Assembly (NCBI GenBank): GCA_964564595.1
Contig: CAZMCA010000137.1
Span: 1 to 9,010, forward strand
Direction: 5' to 3'
Source: JBEVOS01 sp964564595
GTDB lineage: Bacteria; Pseudomonadota; Alphaproteobacteria; Caulobacterales; Aquidulcibacteraceae
DNA length: 9,010 bases
Below, piece after piece: positions 1 to 8,573 of the stretch. A program made the translations under genes and the position numbers. A model generated the notes under the pieces. It did not search any database. It worked only from the letters and a program-made list of their open reading frames with translations, and was not told the DNA's origin. The stretch's first letter is position 1. Each line of letters begins with the position of its first letter.

Positions 1-1286
1 CCGCGGTGATGGTGCTCGACGCGGCCAAGGGCATCGAGCCGCAGACGCTGAAGCTCTTCGAAGTGTGCCGCCTGCGGGACATTCCGATAACGACCTTCAT
101 CAACAAGATGGACCGTGAAGCGCGCGATCCGTTCGAGCTGCTCGACGAAGTGCACGACAAGCTCGCGATGGACACTGCGCCGATCTACTGGCCGTGCGGC
201 TCGGGCCAGCGTTTCAAGGGCATGCTCGATCTGGCGCGCGACGAGTTCGTGCCGTTCCATCGCCCCGATGCGGACGATCCGGGCCTTGCGCGCGGCGAGC
301 GCGTGCCGACGGCGAGCGCAGCGTTCGCGCCGCTGTTGCCGGACGAGTTGCGAGAGGAATTGGTGGAGACGGCAGGCCTTGCGCGTGAAGCGTTGCCCGC
401 ATTCGATCTCGACGCGTTCCGAGGCGGGCATCTGACGCCCGTGTTCTTCGGCTCGGCGCTGCGGAAGTTCGGCGTGCTCGAATTGTTGGAGGCGCTCGCT
501 GCCTGGGCGCCTGCGCCGCATGAGGTGAAGGCGAGCGTGAGGGGCGCGGACGCGCAGGTCGCGCCCTCACAAGAAGAGGTCGCGGGCTTCATCTTCAAAA
601 TTCAAGCGAACATGGACCCCAAGCACCGGGACCGCGTCGGGTTCTTCCGCATCGCATCCGGGCGCTTCCGGCGCGGCATGACGTTGAAGACGGCGCAGGG
701 CAAAGCGCTGAACGTGCACAACCCGCTGATGTTCTTGGCGCAGGACCGCGAGATCACGGACGAAGCGTTCCCGGGCGATGTGATCGGCATCCCGAACCAC
801 GGCGCGCTGCGCGTAGGGGACTCGCTTTCGGAGACTGGCGCGGTCTCGTTCCAAGGCATTCCGAACTTTGCGCCAGAAATTCTGAAGCGCTGCCGCGTGA
901 AGGACCCGCTCAAACAAAAGCACCTGCGCAAAGCGCTCGATGCGCTGGCCGAAGAGGGCGTAACGCAGACGTTCAAGCCCATGATCGGCGCCGACACGAT
1001 CGTCGGCGCTGTCGGCGCGTTGCAGTTCGACGTGCTCGAAGAGCGCGTGCGCACCGAATACGGCCTCGACGTGATGTTCGAGCCTTCGCCCTATCAAGCC
1101 GCGCGCTGGGTCAGCGCCGAGACGGACGCCGATCTCGACGCCTTCGTCGACAAGCACCAGCTTCAGATGTCGCAAGACATCGATGGATCGCCGGTATTTC
1201 TGGGCAAGAGCGATTGGGAGATCGGCTACATCGCCGACCGCAACCCAAAAGTGCGCTTCACGACGACGCGTGAGCGCGCGGGTTAA
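1..1286 (+). CDS. prfC: Peptide chain release factor 3 (RF3), 5' end missing
   Basis: RF3 is a cytoplasmic translational GTPase that removes RF1 or RF2 from the ribosome after peptide release. The reading frame enters at base 3, and 427 codons are visible. About 100 N-terminal residues (P-loop, switch I, DTPGH motif) lie upstream of the window, judged from the usual family length of about 530. The visible part opens with the RF3-typical AVMVLDAAKGIEPQT stretch. The G4 motif NKMD follows at about residues 34-37 and the G5-like GSAL at about 150-153. Domain II includes DPKHRDRVGFFRIASGRF, and the RF3-specific C-terminal domain includes GAVGALQFDVLEERV. RF3 is told apart from EF-G by this C-terminal region and by the short overall length. 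The first in-frame GTG and ATG are internal, not starts. The TAA stop overlaps the stop of the opposing DUF2336 gene. The reading frame is uninterrupted and the function is very likely intact. Confidence 0.95.
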   Translation, partial: AVMVLDAAKGIEPQTLKLFEVCRLRDIPITTFINKMDREARDPFELLDEVHDKLAMDTAPIYWPCGSGQRFKGMLDLARDEFVPFHRPDADDPGLARGERVPTASAAFAPLLPDELREELVETAGLAREALPAFDLDAFRGGHLTPVFFGSALRKFGVLELLEALAAWAPAPHEVKASVRGADAQVAPSQEEVAGFIFKIQANMDPKHRDRVGFFRIASGRFRRGMTLKTAQGKALNVHNPLMFLAQDREITDEAFPGDVIGIPNHGALRVGDSLSETGAVSFQGIPNFAPEILKRCRVKDPLKQKHLRKALDALAEEGVTQTFKPMIGADTIVGAVGALQFDVLEERVRTEYGLDVMFEPSPYQAARWVSAETDADLDAFVDKHQLQMSQDIDGSPVFLGKSDWEIGYIADRNPKVRFTTTRERAG

Positions 1287-2374
1287 GCCGCCGCTTTATC
1301 GCCCGCCGCCTTGCGCACTTTGAAGAAACGCATCGCGCGTTGGGCGGCTTCGATCGGCACGGAATTGTACATTTTGCCGAACTCTTCGGCGCGTTGCATC
1401 GCGCCGTCGCCGCCGCAGGCGAGCACGCCGAGCGTGACGAAGAGCGGGCGTTCGATATCGGCGGCGCGGCACATCATGGCGAGCGCGTCGATATCGCGGC
1501 GGGCGAGGATGTCGCCGCAGGTATCGGTGTCGACGCCGGTGAGTTCGGCCAGACCATGAAGGAAGTGGAGCTGCTTGCCTTCGCGATGGAGCGCAATCAG
1601 CAGGCGCGCGCTCAATTCGCCCGTGTTCTTCTTGTGGCGGATGAACGTCTCGGCCTTGCGGCTCTCGTCATTCGCGGCGCCGGCGCTCTTTTGCATGCGT
1701 GAGCGCGTCTTCGAGAGCGCTTCTTCGAGCGTTTTGGGATCGACGCTAGCGTTCTTGTGCAGAATTTCTTCGCGAAGGCGCGTTTCGACGAGGAAATACA
1801 TCTCGTTCATCAGATCGAGCGGCATGTCCGCGCGGCGCACCACGCCTTCGTGCAGCGCGACGTTCTCGCGCGCGCGATCGACGGCCGCTTCAAAACTGGT
1901 GCGCGAGAGCTTGGCGCCGCCGTTGCGGATCAGCGTGTCGAGGGCGCTATCGTCACCGCGCTCGACGATCGCGGCCGAGACCGCTTCGCTCACCTGGCGG
2001 CGCTCGGCGACGGCCTTGATGTGCGCCTGGCTCTGATAGTTCACGATCTGCAAAAGCACGCCGTCGTTCAGCACGGGCGAATTGCGCAGCACGGGCGCGG
2101 CGACTTCGAAGGCGTGGTTGGCAAGATCGCGCATCAGCCCAACCGGCGCGTCTTCAACGCCGGCAAAGCGCTGCGCGAGTTCGGCGAGCACGCCTTCCTG
2201 CATCTCGGCGGCCACGAGCTGCAGCACATCGCCAAAGAGGCTGCTTTCGGCCTGGCTGCGGGTCGGGGCCGTCTCGAAAAAGAGGTCCGTCACCTCGCGC
2301 AGCAATTCGCGGCGCTGCCCGCTGTCTTGCGTGCGGGCGAGGTCGAGCAGCTTGGCGAAACGTGATGCGGACAT
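1283..2374 (-). CDS. DUF2336 domain-containing protein
   Basis: This is a 363-residue protein of the DUF2336 family, which is common in Alphaproteobacteria and has no settled function. The family is recognised from residues about 10-230: an N-terminal helical part with DLFFET, then LMRDLANHAFEVAAPVLRNSPVLND, which matches the family core pattern (leucine/alanine-rich, AxPVLRxSPVL), then repeated helical segments such as AVAERRQVSEAVSAAIVERG. These repeats look HEAT-like, suggesting a protein-binding scaffold; that is an inference. The rest is helical and charged and ends in a lysine/alanine-rich tail. No signal peptide or membrane segment is seen, so it is probably cytoplasmic. It starts at ATG with GGAG (2388-2385) ten bases upstream, a rather long spacing. 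It converges on prfC with a 4-base overlap at the stops. The PAN gene lies 85 bases upstream on the same strand, so it may have its own promoter. Confidence 0.88.
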   Translation of the reverse strand: MSASRFAKLLDLARTQDSGQRRELLREVTDLFFETAPTRSQAESSLFGDVLQLVAAEMQEGVLAELAQRFAGVEDAPVGLMRDLANHAFEVAAPVLRNSPVLNDGVLLQIVNYQSQAHIKAVAERRQVSEAVSAAIVERGDDSALDTLIRNGGAKLSRTSFEAAVDRARENVALHEGVVRRADMPLDLMNEMYFLVETRLREEILHKNASVDPKTLEEALSKTRSRMQKSAGAANDESRKAETFIRHKKNTGELSARLLIALHREGKQLHFLHGLAELTGVDTDTCGDILARRDIDALAMMCRAADIERPLFVTLGVLACGGDGAMQRAEEFGKMYNSVPIEAAQRAMRFFKVRKAAGDKAAA

Positions 2375-2459
2375 GCGGGACGGGCTCCAACGTCGAACCG
2401 GACCCTACGGGCGGGCGGTAAACAAACGGTAGTAATTGCCGCTGGAATCGATGCGGCGT

Positions 2460-2915
2460 TTACGTCCGTGGCGGTGTGGCGCGCAGATCGGAAACTTCCA
2501 GCGGGCCACCGAGAAGGCCGGTTTCGTCTGGCTGTTCTTCTAGGATGCGGGCGGGTGTTTGCGCGGGCGCTCGAGGCGGTGCGGGCGGTGCGAACGCGGC
2601 CCGCAGGGGCGGCGCTTCAGGCGCTGGCGCAGCGACGAGACGCGCAAACGCCGGCGCGCGTGCGGAAAGCCCGGAGATCGACCCGGCTTGAGGCGTCGCG
2701 GCGGGCGCGACGGCCTTCAGTTCGCAAGCGCGCGCTGGCGTGAGCGTCCAGGCAAGGCAGATGCCGTCGTCGGAGCAGGCCTGGGCGCAGCGCTGTGCGT
2801 CAAAGTTAGTGAGCGTGGCGTAGACGCCGCCGGGGCGGGCGTATCCGAGTTCGAACGCCGAAGCGCCAGCGGCGCACGCGGCGAACAGGGCGGCAATGAT
2901 GAAGGCTTTGCGCAT
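2460..2915 (-). CDS. Small exported PAN/Apple-domain protein
   Basis: This is a predicted 151-residue secreted or periplasmic protein. Residues 1-20 form a signal peptide: MRK, a hydrophobic core, then an ASA cleavage site before F21. Residues about 21-84 fit a PAN_4-type fold, with GGVY, cysteines at 43, 47, 53 and 64, the LAWTLTP strand, CELK, and a closing SISGL. In the family, such cysteines pair as disulfides and the domain binds proteins or sugars. The remaining 65 residues or so are proline- and alanine-rich, likely disordered, and end in ATPPRT. The start is the ATG at 2915. The open frame continues upstream, but that part is the shadow of uup, and the signal peptide begins exactly at this ATG. 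No clear ribosome binding site is visible. It lies 49 bases downstream of uup on the same strand and may be the last gene of that operon. The ligand is unknown. Confidence 0.78.
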   Translation of the reverse strand: MRKAFIIAALFAACAAGASAFELGYARPGGVYATLTNFDAQRCAQACSDDGICLAWTLTPARACELKAVAPAATPQAGSISGLSARAPAFARLVAAPAPEAPPLRAAFAPPAPPRAPAQTPARILEEQPDETGLLGGPLEVSDLRATPPRT

Positions 2916-2964
2916 GCGCTGAGCGTGCGCGGATTTCGTTAACGGCGAATAACTCTTGCTGGCG

Positions 2965-4791
<1,827 letters not shown>

Positions 4792-4806
4792 GGCGTGTGC
4801 GTCAAA

Positions 4807-6819
4807 TCAGTTGTCGAAATATTCGTCGGGCGGACGCAGATCTTCGATCAGGTCCGAGGCGCCGAACGCATCGGCGAGCCCTTTGAAGAAACTCGCATTC
4901 TCCACTTGGCGCGGCGTGTAGCGCGGCTGCTCGATGCCGACGAGCGGATGGTTCTCAACGCCCCGGTGCGCCACGCGCATCGTGTCCGACCAGATCTGCG
5001 CCGGGATCGAGCCGCCCGTGATGCGGCCCATCGGCGTGCGGTCATCGTGGCCGACCCAGACGCCGGCGACGTAGTCGGCGGTGTAACCGACGAACCAGGC
5101 ATCGCGCCAATCTTGGCTGGTCCCGGTTTTGCCAGCGACATCCCGGTCGCCAAGCTGCGCGCCGGTGCCCGTGCCGCGCAGCACGACGGCGCCCATCATG
5201 CTCGTCATCTGATGCGCGAGGTTTGGATCGAACACCTGGCGCGGCCGTGGTGGCGTGCGCCTGAAAAGCTCTTCGCCGCTCGCGTTCTGCACGCGCTCGA
5301 CGAGATAGGCGTTCATCTCGCGCCCTTCGTTTTGGAAGCCGCCGAACGCCTGCGTCATATCCCACAAATTGGTTTCGATCGAACCGAGCGCGATGGACGG
5401 AGGAACAAATTCGGTGCGCGGCGGCATGGAGCGGATGCCAAAGCGCGTCGCCACATCGGCCACGGCGCGCGCACCGACCTCATCGGTCACTTCCGCCGCA
5501 ACCGTGTTGATCGAGAGCGCGAACGCCGTGCGCAGCGTCACCGCGCCGCGATAGCCGTCGTCGTAATTGCGCGGGCGCCAGCCCTGGATCACGACCGGCT
5601 CGTCATAGCGCACATCTTCGGTGCCGATGCCTTGCTCGAGCGCCGCAGCGTAGACGAACGTCTTGAACGTCGAGCCAGGCTGACGCATCGCCTGGGTCAC
5701 GCGGTTGAACTTCGACGTGTTGTAGTTGGTGCCGCCAACAAGCGCGCGCACCGCGCCGTTGCGGTCGAGCGCGACCATCGCGGCCTGCAGCGGCCGGCGC
5801 CCGAACGCGCGGTTGCCCAGGCGCCGGCGCACGGAATCGGCGGCGGCGGCCTGCACATCGCGGTCAATCGTGAGGTGGATGACGAGGTCGCTCGCGCGTT
5901 CGCCGGAATATTGGCGCGCTTCTTCGGCCGCGAGATCGAACACGTAGCCGAGCGACGCTTCATCGCTGGCGCGCCGGACAACGCGGATGCGCTGGTTGGC
6001 TGCCTCCTCGCGCTGCGCGGGCGTGATGAAGCCTGCTTCCACCATCGCGTCGAGAACGACGCGCTGGCGGGCGGTGGCGCGCTCGAGGCTCTCGGTCGGC
6101 GCCGAGCGGGAAGGCGCTTTGGGCAGGCCCGCGAGCATCGCGGCTTCAGCGAGCGTGAGCTCTGTCGCAGGTTTGCCGAAGAAGCGATGCGCCGCGGCGT
6201 CCACGCCATAGGCGCCGTCGCCGAGATAGACGCGGTTAAGGTAGAGCTCGAGGATCTCGTCCTTCGTCAGCCGCCGCTCGATGCGCGAGGCGAGCACCAT
6301 CTCGCGCAGCTTGCGGTTCACGGTCTGCGCGGGCGTCAGGAAGAGGTTGCGCGCGAGCTGCTGCGTGATCGTGGAGCCGCCCTGGACGGTTTCACCGGCC
6401 GAGAGGTTTGCGAACACCGCGCGCAGCACAGCCATGCGATCGACGCCGGTGTGATCGTAGAAGCGCCGGTCTTCGATCGCGAGGAACGCTTCGCGCACGT
6501 AGCGCGGCATGTCGTCGAGCGCGACGCGGCGGCCGTAGTACGCGCCGCGCACGCCGATCTGCGCGCCGTTGCGGTCCATGAAGGTGATGCCGGCCTGGCG
6601 GTTGAGCGACCAGAGCGTTGCGGCGTCCGGCACGCGGGGCAGGCCCCAGTAGATCCAGAACCAGACCGCGATCACCGCCGCGAGCGCCAGCGCGCCCCCG
6701 ACAGCGGCTGCTGTCGCGAGCGTGAACTTGGAACGCTGTTCGAGGATGGCGCCGACCTGCTCTTGCGCTTCCTGCGCGCGCAGCTTCGCCCAATCCACGC
6801 CACGACGAAAATCGGGCAA
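4807..6819 (-). CDS. Class A penicillin-binding protein (bifunctional peptidoglycan synthase, PBP1A family)
   Basis: This enzyme polymerises lipid II into glycan strands and cross-links the peptides at the outer face of the inner membrane. From the TTG at 6819 it has 670 residues: a short cytoplasmic N-terminus, one membrane helix (about 33-59), a GT51 glycosyltransferase domain with EDRRFYDHTGVD (catalytic Glu about 116), GGSTITQQL (147-155) and RKLRE (169-173), then a transpeptidase domain with SxxK at STFK (Ser 383), SIN (436-438) and KTGT (from 564). All key residues are present. The linker between the domains is short, without the extra domain of E. coli PBP1A. The chosen TTG follows GGAGAG by 7 bases. 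The frame continues to another TTG at 6942 (711 residues), but that start has no ribosome binding site, and the 41 extra codons are looser at the third base and include CTA and AGA. Residue numbers drop by 41 relative to the long form. It is probably co-transcribed with uup. Confidence 0.93.
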   Translation of the reverse strand: MPDFRRGVDWAKLRAQEAQEQVGAILEQRSKFTLATAAAVGGALALAAVIAVWFWIYWGLPRVPDAATLWSLNRQAGITFMDRNGAQIGVRGAYYGRRVALDDMPRYVREAFLAIEDRRFYDHTGVDRMAVLRAVFANLSAGETVQGGSTITQQLARNLFLTPAQTVNRKLREMVLASRIERRLTKDEILELYLNRVYLGDGAYGVDAAAHRFFGKPATELTLAEAAMLAGLPKAPSRSAPTESLERATARQRVVLDAMVEAGFITPAQREEAANQRIRVVRRASDEASLGYVFDLAAEEARQYSGERASDLVIHLTIDRDVQAAAADSVRRRLGNRAFGRRPLQAAMVALDRNGAVRALVGGTNYNTSKFNRVTQAMRQPGSTFKTFVYAAALEQGIGTEDVRYDEPVVIQGWRPRNYDDGYRGAVTLRTAFALSINTVAAEVTDEVGARAVADVATRFGIRSMPPRTEFVPPSIALGSIETNLWDMTQAFGGFQNEGREMNAYLVERVQNASGEELFRRTPPRPRQVFDPNLAHQMTSMMGAVVLRGTGTGAQLGDRDVAGKTGTSQDWRDAWFVGYTADYVAGVWVGHDDRTPMGRITGGSIPAQIWSDTMRVAHRGVENHPLVGIEQPRYTPRQVENASFFKGLADAFGASDLIEDLRPPDEYFDN

Positions 6820-6826
6820 ATCACGT

Positions 6827-6832
6827 CTCTCC
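6827..6832 (-). promoter_or_regulatory. Ribosome binding site deciding the penicillin-binding protein start
   Basis: GGAGAG on the minus strand lies 7 bases before the in-frame TTG at 6819-6817. It is the only good Shine-Dalgarno match in front of any start codon in the N-terminal stretch of this reading frame. The next in-frame ATG lies inside the catalytic region, which is too late. This supports the 670-residue form over the 711-residue form. Confidence 0.6.
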
Positions 6833-6858
6833 GGGAAAACGAACGCCTCCCATAGCGC

Positions 6859-6879
6859 CGTGGCCAAATTCTGGCCACG
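6859..6879. promoter_or_regulatory. Perfect 8-bp-arm palindrome, operator-like
   Basis: The arms CGTGGCCA (6859-6866) and TGGCCACG (6872-6879) are exact reverse complements around the 5-base spacer AATTC. The centre lies about 50 bases upstream of the preferred penicillin-binding protein start and about 166 bases before the first GTA gene. The symmetry suits a dimeric DNA-binding regulator, or a hairpin in the 5' untranslated RNA of the penicillin-binding protein gene. It has no T-run after it on either strand, so a rho-independent terminator is unlikely. No regulator can be named from the sequence. Confidence 0.45.
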
Positions 6880-6904
6880 CCGCCCGTGTTCCCGCCGGCC
6901 CCAA

Positions 6905-6954
6905 CCGGCCAAAGCGAGGATAGGGCGCTTCCAAACCAGCAAGCGTCTGGCCGG
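6905..6954. repeat. Long-spaced inverted repeat CCGGCCA...TGGCCGG
   Basis: CCGGCCA at 6905-6911 pairs exactly with TGGCCGG at 6948-6954, with a 36-base gap. Both arms share the TGGCC core of the nearby palindrome at 6859-6879, giving four TGGCC copies (two per strand) within 96 bases. They may be further binding sites for the same regulator. The GC-rich background makes GGCC words common, so this is only suggestive. Confidence 0.3.
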
Positions 6955-6962
6955 AAAAGTAG

Positions 6963-6976
6963 GTTATTTCAATAAC
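6963..6976. repeat. AT-rich short palindrome in the divergent control region
   Basis: GTTATT (6963-6968) and AATAAC (6971-6976) are exact inverted copies separated by TC. The patch from about 6958 to 6987 is strikingly AT-rich, including an A6 run, against a very GC-rich background. A second small inverted repeat, GATCG-CGC-CGATC, follows at 6986-6998. The patch could be a promoter, a bend, or a binding site between the penicillin-binding protein gene and the GTA genes. No confident -35/-10 pair could be assigned on the minus strand. Confidence 0.35.
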
Positions 6977-7023
6977 TTGAAAAAAGATCGCGCCGATCAA
7001 TCCGACCGGGGCTCTGGCGGGGG

Positions 7024-7029
7024 TATGAT
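7024..7029 (+). promoter_or_regulatory. Candidate -10 box for the first GTA gene
   Basis: TATGAT differs from the TATAAT consensus by one base. Only five bases (CCGCC) separate it from the ATG at 7035, so transcription would begin at or next to the start codon, giving a leaderless mRNA. The region at the expected -35 distance (about 7001-7006) is only a poor match. A G-run at 7019-7023 is the nearest thing to a Shine-Dalgarno sequence and sits about 11 bases before the ATG. The call rests mainly on the -10 match and its position. Confidence 0.35.
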
Positions 7030-7034
7030 CCGCC

Positions 7035-7337
7035 ATGCTCGAAAAAGAGGGTGACGAAGGCGGCGAGCGGCTCAGTGAATGGGCCGTCGCCCTCAAGGCG
7101 CAACTCGCCGCCGCCGTGGCCGATCTTGAAAGCGATAAGCCTGATCTCGCGGAGAAGCGCGCCCGCGCAGTCTCTGTGGTGCTGAAGGCGATGCGCGAGA
7201 CGGCGGAGTTTGAGGTGTTCGCGCGCGCGCACGCGCCAGCCGAGGATATCGACGCGCTCCGTGCAGAACTTAGACGCCGCTTCGAACGCATCGTTGGCGT
7301 TTCACTCGAAGAGCTATCTGCGAACGCTGGAGCCTAA
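7035..7337 (+). CDS. GTA g1-like small protein, probable small terminase subunit
   Basis: This is a 100-residue, strongly charged and predicted all-helical protein with no signal peptide or membrane segment. Sequence features are weak: two long amphipathic helices (about 14-33 and 38-65) followed by an acidic/arginine-rich helix containing DALRAELRRRFERIVG. The assignment comes mainly from position, directly before the large terminase and overlapping it. In RcGTA, g1 holds this place and acts as the small terminase that brings DNA to the large subunit. No helix-turn-helix motif could be recognised by eye, so the role is inferred. The ATG at 7035 is preceded by a TATGAT box only five bases away and by no clear Shine-Dalgarno sequence. 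The gene ends in TAA at 7335-7337, inside the start of the terminase frame. Confidence 0.6.
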   Translation: MLEKEGDEGGERLSEWAVALKAQLAAAVADLESDKPDLAEKRARAVSVVLKAMRETAEFEVFARAHAPAEDIDALRAELRRRFERIVGVSLEELSANAGA

Positions 7338-8559
7338 AGAAGTCGGCGCGCAGCTCGGCGATTGGCAATCTTGGGCGCACGCCTCGCAGCGTGAGCCGCC
7401 GGGCGCGGACTGGCGGATATGGCTGCTGCTCGGCGGGCGCGGCGCTGGCAAGACGCGTGCGGGCGCGGAGTGGATCAACAATGGCGCGCGCACCGGGCGG
7501 TTTGCGCGGATGGCGCTGATTGCGCCGACATTTCACGATGTGCGGGAGGTGATGATCGAAGGCGCTTCGGGCGTGCTCGCGTGTGCGCAGGTGCGCCCGA
7601 CATACGAAGCGTCGCGCCGCCGCCTCGTTTGGCCAAATGGCGCGCAGGCACATTGTTTCTCTGCGGAGGATCCCGCGAGCGTGCGCGGCCCGCAATTCGA
7701 TGCGGCCTGGGGCGATGAAATCGCCTACTGGGCGCGGCCGCAGGAGATGCTCGATACGCTGGCGTTTGCGCTGCGGCTGGGGCCGCGCCCGCTGACGCTG
7801 CTGACGACGACGCCGCGCCCGATGCGCGTGCTGACAGATTTGGTTGCGCGCAAGGATGTGGCCGCCGTGCGCGCCAGCACGGCGCGCAACAGTGAAAACC
7901 TCGCGCCGGGATTCGTTGACGCGCTCACGGCGCGCTACGGCGGCACAACCTATGCGCGGCAAGAATTGTTGGGCGAGTTGATCGCCGATCCCGAAGGCGC
8001 GGCGTGGACACGTGCGCAGCTCGATGCGTTGCGCGTTTCGCCGCCACCAGACGGGCTTCGTGTTGTGATGGCGATCGATCCGCCGGCCAGCATCGGCCCG
8101 GATGCTGATACGTGCGGCATTGTGGTGGCGGGCGCGCAGGGTGAGGGGGTTGCGCGCAATGCCGTGGTGCTCGCCGATGCGAGCGTGCAGGGGCTTTCGC
8201 CTGAAGGATGGGCCGCGCGCGCCGCGAACACAGCGCGCGCGTTCGACGTCGATTACATCGTGGCGGAAGCCAACAACGGCGGAGAGATGGTGCGCACGGT
8301 GCTCCGGCTTGCAGCGCCGAACATTCCAGTGCGCCTCGTCTTCGCAAGTCGCGGAAAGGCCGCGCGCGCTGAGCCTGTCGTGCTGCTCTACGAACAGGGG
8401 CGCGTGCGGCACGCCGGGTGCTTCCCAGCGCTCGAAGATGAAATGTGCGCGTTCGGGGCGCCGCAAAGTGGCGTCGGGAAAGACCGCGTCGATGCGCTCG
8501 TGTGGGCGCTGACGGATTTGTTGCTTCGCGAAGCGGAGCCGCGCGTGCGCGCGCTCTAA
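7261..8559 (+). CDS. Large terminase subunit, GTA g2 type (DNA-packaging ATPase and nuclease)
   Basis: This is the ATP-driven motor that pumps DNA into the capsid and cuts it. With the GTG at 7261 it has 432 residues. The ATPase half has Walker A GGRGAGKT (58-65) followed by RAGAEW, Walker B ending in GDE (Asp152-Glu153), and motif III TTTPRP (from 182). The RNase H-like nuclease half has acidic residues at AIDPP (Asp273), VAEANNGG (Glu336) and GKDRVDAL (Asp408 and Asp411). All expected catalytic positions are filled. The start is uncertain. The frame opens with a TTG at 7210, GTG 7261 has GAGGA 14 bases upstream, and TTG 7294 would give MAFHSKSYLRTLEP, close to where family members begin. 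The gene overlaps g1 by 77 bases with the GTG or 44 with TTG 7294. GTA terminases package host DNA with little sequence choice; that is known for the family and not visible here. Confidence 0.9.
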   Translation: MQNLDAASNASLAFHSKSYLRTLEPKEVGAQLGDWQSWAHASQREPPGADWRIWLLLGGRGAGKTRAGAEWINNGARTGRFARMALIAPTFHDVREVMIEGASGVLACAQVRPTYEASRRRLVWPNGAQAHCFSAEDPASVRGPQFDAAWGDEIAYWARPQEMLDTLAFALRLGPRPLTLLTTTPRPMRVLTDLVARKDVAAVRASTARNSENLAPGFVDALTARYGGTTYARQELLGELIADPEGAAWTRAQLDALRVSPPPDGLRVVMAIDPPASIGPDADTCGIVVAGAQGEGVARNAVVLADASVQGLSPEGWAARAANTARAFDVDYIVAEANNGGEMVRTVLRLAAPNIPVRLVFASRGKAARAEPVVLLYEQGRVRHAGCFPALEDEMCAFGAPQSGVGKDRVDALVWALTDLLLREAEPRVRAL

Positions 8560-8560
8560 C

Positions 8561-8566
8561 AAGGGA
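8561..8566 (+). promoter_or_regulatory. Ribosome binding site of the portal gene
   Basis: AAGGGA lies 7 bases before the ATG at 8574, right after the terminase stop at 8557-8559. It fixes the portal start and is the clearest Shine-Dalgarno sequence in the GTA block. Confidence 0.6.
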
Positions 8567-8573
8567 CGTTTCA

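Noticed and set aside
1340..2365. Plus-strand frames opposite the DUF2336 gene
   Set aside because: Shadows of a recognised family on the minus strand, with no motif of their own.
2375..2459. Promoter or terminator between the PAN gene and the DUF2336 gene
   Set aside because: TTGTTT and TAGGGT look like promoter parts, but their spacing (12 bases) is too short, and no stem-loop with a T-run is present. A single GAATC (a GANTC methylation word) at 2445-2449 is not informative alone.
6977..6982. TTGAAA as a -35 box for the first GTA gene
   Set aside because: No acceptable -10 box lies 16-18 bases downstream, and the TATGAT at 7024 is too far away to pair with it.
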